64,000 nt of DNA from positions 204,314 to 268,313 of the forward strand of contig NZ_MJEJ02000049.1 of the NCBI RefSeq assembly GCF_002095435.2, given 5' to 3'. This DNA comes from Williamsia sp. 1138 (GTDB lineage Bacteria > Actinomycetota > Actinomycetes > Mycobacteriales > Mycobacteriaceae). The notes under the pieces were generated by a model, which saw nothing but the letters and a program-made list of their open reading frames with translations, did no database searches and was not told where the DNA came from. Of this stretch, positions 54,830 through 64,000 are shown piece after piece (the stretch's first letter is position 1; each line of letters starts with the position of its first letter). Made by a program: the position numbers and the translations under genes.

Positions 54830-55644
54830 TGGGGCCCTTTCTCGATCGCCTCTGCTATCGCCGCCCGCACAGTGTCATCCACTGATGCCGGTTCCGGCTG
54901 TTTTCGCAGCCAGAGGAAGTATTCAACATTGCCCGACGGACCGGGCAACGGGCTCGCCACCGCACCGAGCGTCGCGAGCCCGTGACTCGCTGCGGTCTCG
55001 GCCACTGCGGTCACCGCTTCGGCTCGCAACTCGCGACTGCGCACCACGCCCCCCGATCCCACCCGATCCTTGCCGACCTCGAACTGCGGTTTGACCATCG
55101 GTAGCAGGTCTGCGCCGGGCTTCGAGCAATTGGCGAACGCCTCGAGGACAAGGTTAAGGGAGATGAACGACAAGTCGGCGACGACGAGGGCCACCGGTCC
55201 CCCGATCTGCTCGGCAGTCAGACTCCTGACATTGGTCCGGTCGTGGATCTCGACGCGGTCGTCGTTTTGCAGACGCCAGATCAGCTGGCCGTACCCGACG
55301 TCGACCGCCACCACCTGCTCAGCGTCCCGACGCAGCAATACATCGGTGAAGCCGCCCGTCGACGCGCCGGCGTCGAGACAACGGCGTCCGGCGACGCTGA
55401 CGCCCTGCGGTTCGAACGCGGCCAGAGCGCCGAGCAACTTGTGCGCGCCCCGTGAGGCCCACCCCTCGTCGTCGCCCTCGGCCACCACGATCGGCGCACC
55501 GAGATCGACGTTGGTCGCAGGTTTGCTCGCGACCGTGCCGTTGACCTTCACCCGGCCCGCTTCGATGAGTTCACGAGCGTGGTCCCGCGATCGCGCCTCG
55601 CCGCGGCGCACGAGCTCTGCGTCCAGGCGAGCCCTACGCGCCAT
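54826..55644 (-). CDS. tlyA: TlyA: S4-domain 2'-O rRNA methyltransferase
   Basis: 272 residues. An S4 RNA-binding domain occupies 1-62 (ARRARLDAELVRRGEARSRD, GRVKVNGTVASKPATNVD). It is followed by an FtsJ/RrmJ-type methyltransferase with LDAGASTGGFTDVLLRR (SAM site), VDVGYGQLIWRL and VVADLSFISLNLVLEAF. TlyA adds 2'-O-methyl groups to 16S and 23S rRNA and its loss causes capreomycin resistance in mycobacteria. It is coupled to nadK. The ATG at 55644 is the family start. Confidence 0.95.
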   Translation of the reverse strand: MARRARLDAELVRRGEARSRDHARELIEAGRVKVNGTVASKPATNVDLGAPIVVAEGDDEGWASRGAHKLLGALAAFEPQGVSVAGRRCLDAGASTGGFTDVLLRRDAEQVVAVDVGYGQLIWRLQNDDRVEIHDRTNVRSLTAEQIGGPVALVVADLSFISLNLVLEAFANCSKPGADLLPMVKPQFEVGKDRVGSGGVVRSRELRAEAVTAVAETAASHGLATLGAVASPLPGPSGNVEYFLWLRKQPEPASVDDTVRAAIAEAIEKGPQ

Positions 55645-55688
55645 GACTCGGACGGCGTAGCGCGTCCGGACCCTTCGGTTGCGCAGAC

Positions 55689-55961
55689 TCAGGCACGATC
55701 GACCTTCTCCAGAGCATCGGTGAGCACCCCGTGCGCCTTTTCGAGCAGGTGCGCTTGCCGGGCGAGCTGGGCGAGCGCCTCACCGTCGGCGTCGTCGCCG
55801 ACCGAGGCCGCGATGTCATCGGCCTGTTCCAGCAGCTCGGTCACCTGGCGTCGGATCTTATCGGGATCCACAGTGTGCGCCGACTCGTCGGGCGGCGCGG
55901 CGGGTCGGGGTCCGGGGACCGGACCGGGTACCGGGCGAGGTCCGGGCAGAGGTTGGTTCAT
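55689..55961 (-). CDS. Small conserved protein upstream of tlyA (Rv1693-like)
   Basis: 90 residues. A Pro/Gly-rich head (PGPRPVPGPVPGPRPAAPPD) precedes a helical region with DKIRRQVTELLEQADDIAAS and LARQAHLLEKAHGVLTDALE, likely a two-helix coiled coil. Its place between Rv1692-like and tlyA genes is the same as that of Rv1693, with which it may correspond, although the sequence is short. It has no catalytic motif or signal peptide. 44 bases separate it from tlyA. Confidence 0.75.
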   Translation of the reverse strand: MNQPLPGPRPVPGPVPGPRPAAPPDESAHTVDPDKIRRQVTELLEQADDIAASVGDDADGEALAQLARQAHLLEKAHGVLTDALEKVDRA

Positions 55962-55997
55962 CGCCTGCCAAGGCTAGTCGATTGTTAGCGTCTAGTG

Positions 55998-56843
55998 ATG
56001 ACCTCCACCACCGCGGGCGCCGGCGCACCTGATGCCCGAGTTCTACGACGCGACACACAGCTGTGCATCTCGCTGTCGGGGCGACCGAGCAACATCGGCA
56101 CGAAGTTCCACAACTACCTCTACAACGAACTCGGGCTCGACTTCGTCTACAAGGCCTTCAGCACCGCGGATCTGCCCGCAGCGGTCGCGGGAATCCGCGC
56201 CCTGGGCATTCGAGGCGCGGGGATCTCGATGCCCTTCAAGGAACAAATCATCGAACTCGTCGACGTGATGCACGATTCGGCATCGGCCATCGACTCCGTC
56301 AACACCATCGTCAACGAAGACGGCACCCTGCACGCCTACAACACCGACTACCAGGCAGCAGCAAATCTGCTGCGAGACAGTGCCATCCCGACGGACTACA
56401 CAGTCGCCGTGTCCGGAAGTGGCGGCATGGCCAAGGCCGTGGTGGCCGCACTCCGCGACGAGGGATACTCCGACACCGCAGTGATCGCCCGCAACGAACA
56501 GACCGGGCGGGCGCTCGCCGAGCGATACGGGTTCACCTGGCAACCCGAGCTCGGGACCGCACGTCCGGACCTGCTGGTCAACACGACTCCGGTGGGAATG
56601 GCCGGAGGCCCCGATGCCGAGGGGATGCCGTTCCCGGCCGCCGCGGTGGACGAGGCCAAGGCGGCGTTCGACGTCGTCGCGATGCCCGCCCGGACGCCAT
56701 TCATCAGCGCATTCGACGACCGCCCCGTGATCACGGGCGCTCAGGTGATTGCCCTACAGGCTGCCGAGCAGTTCGTCCTCTACACCGGAATGCGCCCCTC
56801 GGACGCCCAGATCACGGCGGCGTCCAAATTCTCCCGCAGCTGA
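55998..56843 (+). CDS. Shikimate-dehydrogenase-like protein
   Basis: 281 residues from ATG 55998 (a GTG lies one codon before). The substrate domain has LCISLSGRPSNIGTKFHNYL and GAGISMPFKEQIIELVD, in which SMPFKE replaces the SVTIPHK of AroE; Lys of FKE is the presumed catalytic base. The NADP domain has VSGSGGMAKAVVAALRD and NTTPVGMAGG. This is the HI0607-type SDH-like branch, with lower shikimate activity. It is the only plus-strand gene between 40 and 60 kb and converges on the HAD fusion gene with two bases between stops, so it interrupts the Rv1692-Rv1693 neighbourhood. Confidence 0.85.
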   Translation: MTSTTAGAGAPDARVLRRDTQLCISLSGRPSNIGTKFHNYLYNELGLDFVYKAFSTADLPAAVAGIRALGIRGAGISMPFKEQIIELVDVMHDSASAIDSVNTIVNEDGTLHAYNTDYQAAANLLRDSAIPTDYTVAVSGSGGMAKAVVAALRDEGYSDTAVIARNEQTGRALAERYGFTWQPELGTARPDLLVNTTPVGMAGGPDAEGMPFPAAAVDEAKAAFDVVAMPARTPFISAFDDRPVITGAQVIALQAAEQFVLYTGMRPSDAQITAASKFSRS

Positions 56844-56845
56844 CG

Positions 56846-58810
56846 TCAGGCCAGGAGACCGGCACTCATCAACGCCGACTGGGCCACCTCTTCGGCGGCC
56901 TCGACGATCCACTTCGTCGACGTCTCGCGCGACCAGGCCTCGTGCAACACGGCGTAGAGCACGGCCGCCGGGTCGGCCCCGTCCTGCGCCACGACCGTGA
57001 GGGTGTGGTCGAGGACGCTGACATGCCACCCGGGCCGCGGGCCGACGATCACATCGTCTGCTGCGGCGTTCAGACCTTGCAAATCGGATGCGATGAACGT
57101 CGGACGCTGCGCTTCCGGGGCATTGAGGGCATCGGCTGCGGTGCTGACACCGGTCAGCACCAGGAGGCTGTCGGCCTCGATGGCATTCGCACCTTCGATG
57201 TCGGTGTCGAGACGGTCGCCGACCACCAGTGGCGTTTTCGAGCCACTGCGGTTGACGGCATCGACCATCAACGGCGAAGCGGGCTTCCCGGCAACCTGTG
57301 GCTGCGCTCCCGTGGCGTTCGCGACGGCTGCCACCATCGAGCCGTTGCCCATCTGGAGGCCGCGGTCGGTCGGCAGGGTCGCATCGACGTTGCACGCGAC
57401 CCACAGCGCACCGGCTCGGATCGCGAGTACCGCCTCGGACAGGATTGCCCAGCCGGTGTCCGGTGAATGTCCCTGCACCACAGCAGCTGGACGGTCGTCC
57501 GCGCTCCGGGTCACCCCGAGGCCCGCTGACCGGACCTCATGGACCAGTGCGTCGGTTCCGACGACCAGGACGCGCGATCCCATCGGCAGTTGTTCAGCCA
57601 GGAGCCGCGCCGCCGACTGTGCGCTGGTGACGACCTCGTCGGGCTCGGCCCGAAAACCCAGCTCCTGCAGATGTTCTGCGACATCCACCGGGGAACGGCT
57701 GGCGTTGTTGGTCACGTAGTAGTTGCGCTGATCGCCGGCATCGAGTGCATCCTTCGCACCGGGGATCTCGTTCTTCCCCGCGTAGACCGTTCCGTCCAGA
57801 TCGAGCAGTAAGACGTCGTACCCGTCCCGCAGGCGCGCACCCGGCTCCGCGGGTGCCGCCGGCACCAGTTGCGGCACAACCTGTTCCGGAACTTCCTTCA
57901 CCGCAGGCGGCGCACTGACCTCAGAGACCGCCTTCGGGGCATCCGCATGCACCGGAGCGAGGAGTTCGGGCTCGGCGTCGGGTTCATCGGCAGCCGAATC
58001 TGGCTCCGCCAATTCCATCAACCGGTCTTCGGCGTCGGTCACGTCGTCGTCATCCGCAGACGCGGCGTTCATGAACCACGTGATCGCGTCGTCACGCCGA
58101 CCGGCCGCGAGGAGCGCAGCGGCATACGCGTAGAAGTACCGCGCCGCATCCGTACCGACTCGAGCCGGGTCGAGATCCTTCGTCTGCAGCGTGACGATCG
58201 CCTTGTCGAACTCACCGAGATCGAGGCGCGCGCCCGACTCGACGATCCGCATCTCTGCAGCATCCTCATCGGTCAGGGCCCGGCCCTCTTCGCTGCGGGC
58301 GACGTCGATCGCACGCTCGGGACGTCCGAGTCCACGCTCGCAATCGGCAATCATCGGCAGCAACGCGTTGCCGCCGGACATGCGCCGCGCGGCCCTCAGC
58401 TCAGACAACGCCTCGGCCCACTCTTGCGCGGCATAAGCGGCGATGCCTGCTGCCTCACGAACCATCGCGATACGGCCTGCGCGACGGCGAGCGGCCCGGG
58501 CGTGCTCGAGCGCCAACGCAGGGTCCTCGTCGAGGAGGCGGAAAGTCATGATGAGGTGTCGTGAAACCGTATCGGCATTCGTGCGATCAAGACTCAGCAG
58601 ATCCCGACGGACCTCGGTGTCGAGATCCTGCGGGACGACGTCGTCGGGCAGAGGCGGCTCGGGCGGGCGGTTCGCAGATCCGGTGCCGCGGCGAGCATCG
58701 GAGTCGTTACGGAAATTCCGTCCGCCGCTCGAACCGTCACGGCGGTCGCTCGGCCGTCCACCACCTGAGTTGCCGCGTCCGTTGCCACCACGATTGTTTC
58801 TGTCGTTCAC
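56846..58810 (-). CDS. Fusion of RG-tailed TPR protein and HAD-IIA phosphatase (Rv1691 + Rv1692-like)
   Basis: 654 residues. Residues 1-50 are Arg/Gly/Asn-rich and disordered. Residues 55-255 are helical TPR-like repeats (LEHARAARRRAGRIAMVREA, WAEALSELRAARRMSGGNAL). An acidic/Pro linker follows to about 325. The HAD-IIA domain has LLLDLDGTVYAGKNEIPGA, YYVTNNASRS, AGKPASPLM and VVGDRLDTDIEGA. In M. tuberculosis these are two adjacent genes, Rv1691 and Rv1692, the latter a glycerol-3-phosphate phosphatase; here one frame covers both. No stop or frameshift is visible at the join. Confidence 0.88.
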   Translation of the reverse strand: MNDRNNRGGNGRGNSGGGRPSDRRDGSSGGRNFRNDSDARRGTGSANRPPEPPLPDDVVPQDLDTEVRRDLLSLDRTNADTVSRHLIMTFRLLDEDPALALEHARAARRRAGRIAMVREAAGIAAYAAQEWAEALSELRAARRMSGGNALLPMIADCERGLGRPERAIDVARSEEGRALTDEDAAEMRIVESGARLDLGEFDKAIVTLQTKDLDPARVGTDAARYFYAYAAALLAAGRRDDAITWFMNAASADDDDVTDAEDRLMELAEPDSAADEPDAEPELLAPVHADAPKAVSEVSAPPAVKEVPEQVVPQLVPAAPAEPGARLRDGYDVLLLDLDGTVYAGKNEIPGAKDALDAGDQRNYYVTNNASRSPVDVAEHLQELGFRAEPDEVVTSAQSAARLLAEQLPMGSRVLVVGTDALVHEVRSAGLGVTRSADDRPAAVVQGHSPDTGWAILSEAVLAIRAGALWVACNVDATLPTDRGLQMGNGSMVAAVANATGAQPQVAGKPASPLMVDAVNRSGSKTPLVVGDRLDTDIEGANAIEADSLLVLTGVSTAADALNAPEAQRPTFIASDLQGLNAAADDVIVGPRPGWHVSVLDHTLTVVAQDGADPAAVLYAVLHEAWSRETSTKWIVEAAEEVAQSALMSAGLLA

Positions 58811-58952
58811 GTCTGCCTCTTCGTCACGATCGCACCACTCACGCCGAAGGACGGAGCCGATGGATTCACGCTATGTAGTTACGTTCCGGCCGATCGGCCG
58901 CACGCCAGACTAACCGCCCAAGCCGGTGACAAGCCAATCGATCGAGCTCCAC

Positions 58953-60482
58953 CTAACGCGCGTCGAGAACTTCCTTCGCCGCGCGCTGACCCGAACGCAC
59001 CGCACCGTCCATGTAGCCGGTCCAGTAGTCAGAGGTCTCGGTCCCCGCCCAGTGCACGGGACCAACCGGAGCCCGAAGCGCGGTCCCGTACCGGGTGAGC
59101 GTGCCCGGCCGACTCACGGCGACCGGGCCACCCTGCGACCACGGTTCCAGATCCCATTTGAAAATGCCGTGGTCCACGTGGTCCCGGGCCTCCGGACCGA
59201 AGTAGTCGACAAAGTTCTGGGTACATTCGGCGGTGATCTGTTCGTCGGACGCCTGATCGAGTCGACGCATCGAGTCGGCAGAGATGAAGCCCATCAACAC
59301 GTGATTGCCCTCGGCATAGTACTCGAAGCAGACGTCGATGGGATCGCCGTTGCCGATGACCTGCCCCGACAGCCCCTTCTTACGCCAGAAGGGCTCGCGA
59401 TACACCGCGGCGAACTTACTGATGGCACCCATCCGGTATCCGGCATGCAAGCCGGCACGAGCCGACGTGAGACCCGGCCCGTAGTCGATACCGCCACTGA
59501 TCGCCGGTGACATGGCGACGATCACCTTCTTTGCCCTTACCGTTCCGGCATCACTCACGAGGGTGGCCACCTCGTCGGTCCAGCCGATCGACCGCACGGG
59601 AGCGTTGTAGACCACTCGCTCGCCCAGCTCGTTCGCGATCCGCAACGGAATGAGAGCTGCACCTCCGACGAACAGCCGTTCCTGCGCGCCGCCCGCAGTG
59701 CTCAGCAGACGGATGAGACTGCCGGGGTTGGCCTCGTCACCTGCCGAAGCGACGTAATTGAAGAAATACAGGGCCGACAGCTCGTGTGCCTCCACGGACA
59801 GTGCCGCAGAACTCGCCAGGCTCAGCAGCATCCGCGCCGTAGGCGACATCGTCCGCGACTCGAGCCATTGTTGCCAGGTCACGGAATCGAGATACGCAGC
59901 ATCGCGATGTTTCCAGGGCTCGCCTACCGGAAACCCGAGCAGCGGTTCGAGCTCGAGCTGAGACAGGGCCAGAGCTGCCTCCGGTGACGCAGGGTCGATG
60001 GGCAGCCCGAGTGCGCTGGGCATCGTGCAGCGGCGACCGCTGTTCCAGTAGACGCTGTCGCCCTCGTTGTAGGTCGGTAGCGAGACGACACCGTACTCCT
60101 TCGCCAACGCCGCGATATGCGTCTGAGTCGGTCCGATGAACTCCGCACCTGCGTCCAGGGTCACGCCGATCTTCGGTGTCGAGATGTTGTGTACGCGCCC
60201 ACCGGCACGTTCTCTGGCCTCGAGAACCAAGACCGACCGGCCGGCTTCGGCGATTTTCTTGGCCGCGGCAAGACCGGACAGACCGCCGCCGACAACAACC
60301 GCGTCATACGTCTGAGCGCCGACGCTTCCACCTGGAGATGCCGACGCGATACCCGCTCCCAGCAGACGGCCACCGACCGCAAGTCCGGCGGCGCCGACAG
60401 CTACCCCGGACAGGAGCCGGCGTCGGCTGAGCGACCCGACAGTGCAGAACGAAGGGCTGACGTTGCGCGGGGAAGTCGACAT
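58953..60482 (-). CDS. Tat-exported FAD-dependent amine oxidase
   Basis: 509 residues from ATG 60482. A twin-arginine signal (SRRRLLSGVAVGAAGLAVGG) with cleavage near AGIASASPGG is followed by the FAD fold DAVVVGGGLSGLAAAKKIAE and EARERAGGRVHN. EFIGPTQTHIAALAKEYGV and the C-terminal VHWAGTETSDYWTGYMDGAV are typical of monoamine oxidases. The enzyme would be folded with FAD in the cytoplasm and exported to the cell surface. It is related to, but distinct from, the cytoplasmic oxidase at 33963. It lies 90 bases beyond the rRNA terminator, so it has its own promoter. Confidence 0.9.
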   Translation of the reverse strand: MSTSPRNVSPSFCTVGSLSRRRLLSGVAVGAAGLAVGGRLLGAGIASASPGGSVGAQTYDAVVVGGGLSGLAAAKKIAEAGRSVLVLEARERAGGRVHNISTPKIGVTLDAGAEFIGPTQTHIAALAKEYGVVSLPTYNEGDSVYWNSGRRCTMPSALGLPIDPASPEAALALSQLELEPLLGFPVGEPWKHRDAAYLDSVTWQQWLESRTMSPTARMLLSLASSAALSVEAHELSALYFFNYVASAGDEANPGSLIRLLSTAGGAQERLFVGGAALIPLRIANELGERVVYNAPVRSIGWTDEVATLVSDAGTVRAKKVIVAMSPAISGGIDYGPGLTSARAGLHAGYRMGAISKFAAVYREPFWRKKGLSGQVIGNGDPIDVCFEYYAEGNHVLMGFISADSMRRLDQASDEQITAECTQNFVDYFGPEARDHVDHGIFKWDLEPWSQGGPVAVSRPGTLTRYGTALRAPVGPVHWAGTETSDYWTGYMDGAVRSGQRAAKEVLDAR

Positions 60483-60571
60483 GGCAGGAATCGTAACCGC
60501 TGGGCGCAGTTCAAGTGGGTCGTATGACCCACTTCGGTCGTCGGGTGCTGCCGGTGGTGTGGGGATAGCAA

Positions 60572-60615
60572 AATACCCCGCATACGAGAACCGGGGTTCT
60601 TGTATGCGGGGTATT
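60572..60615 (-). terminator. Intrinsic terminator of the rRNA operon
   Basis: Perfect 14-bp stem AATACCCCGCATAC / GTATGCGGGGTATT enclosing an inner dyad AGAACC-GG-GGTTCT, followed on the minus strand by TATTTTGC. It lies 11 bases downstream of the 5S 3' end. Confidence 0.88.
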
Positions 60616-60625
60616 CGCAAATTGT

Positions 60626-60743
60626 GTTCGGCGGTGTCCTACTCTCCCACACTGATTAGGGTGCAGTACCATTGGCGCTGGTGGGCTTAGCTTCCGGGTT
60701 CGGAATGGGACCGGGCGTTTCCCCACCGCTATAGCCGCCGTAA
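60626..60743 (-). rRNA. rrf: 5S ribosomal RNA
   Basis: About 118 nucleotides on the minus strand. Beginning TTACGGCGGCTATAGCG and ending CCGCCGAAC, with complementary ends, CCGAACCCGGAAGCTAAG and GGTGTGGGAGAGTAGGAC-like conserved blocks. It is 115 bases downstream of the 23S gene. Exact ends are estimated from related actinobacterial 5S genes. Confidence 0.95.
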
Positions 60744-60858
60744 CTCTATGAAACAACCATCACACAAACCACAAGTGATTAGTGCTGATCATTGTGTTGT
60801 TTGTGTGTTGTTTCAGATATTGCACAGTGGATGCGAAACAAAAGTTTCATTACTTGTT

Positions 60859-64000
<3,142 letters not shown>

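Overview
The window is 64 kb of a high-GC actinobacterial chromosome, almost certainly Mycobacteriales and probably Gordonia or a close relative. The evidence is the gene order from 40 to 59 kb, which follows the Mycobacterium tuberculosis Rv1691-Rv1713 block nearly gene for gene: der, cmk, rluB, scpB, scpA, parA, xerD, NUDIX, pyrG, mctB, steA, recN, nadK, tlyA, Rv1693-like and Rv1692/Rv1691-like. A clpC2 homologue, GTG and TTG starts and an F420-type oxidoreductase agree with this. Genus is an inference.

Layout. 0-9.9 kb: stress and defence housekeeping. It holds an LLM-type oxidoreductase, an ArsR/AHSA1 pair with operator dyads, a Clp unfoldase behind a match to the HspR operator (HAIR), a haloperoxidase-like hydrolase, a divergent soxR/MFS efflux pair with a SoxR-box candidate, and a beta-lactamase-fold lipoprotein. 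10-17.7 kb: a SARP/AfsR-like regulator divergent from a tight four-gene operon (alpha/beta hydrolase, M23 lipoprotein, metallo-beta-lactamase-fold protein, degenerate hydrolase paralogue). 17.7-24 kb: membrane phosphatase and nuclease-fold proteins, an MBL hydrolase and tex. 24-26.8 kb: a two-component system with a PepSY target gene; both promoters carry the same direct repeat. 26.9-29 kb: two genes that each look frameshifted. 29-35 kb: an alpha/beta hydrolase, a MerR/HEAT-repeat operon behind a MerR-type promoter, clpC2 with two matching operator palindromes, an Fpg-family glycosylase and an amine oxidase.

35.3-37.7 kb is a distinctly AT-richer two-gene island (P-loop ATPase plus a helical protein with an RX6H motif) lying at the 3' side of a tRNA-Pro(GGG) gene. 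It is the clearest horizontally acquired segment and the best candidate for an undescribed defence-type module. 37.9-40 kb is a MarR/MFS pair. 40-59 kb is the conserved chromosome-segregation, nucleotide and DNA-repair block. 59-60.5 kb is a Tat-exported amine oxidase. 60.6-64 kb holds the 5S and 23S rRNA genes on the minus strand, with a strong terminator. No gene-free stretch exceeds 300 bases. No CRISPR array, insertion sequence, integrase or prophage was seen.
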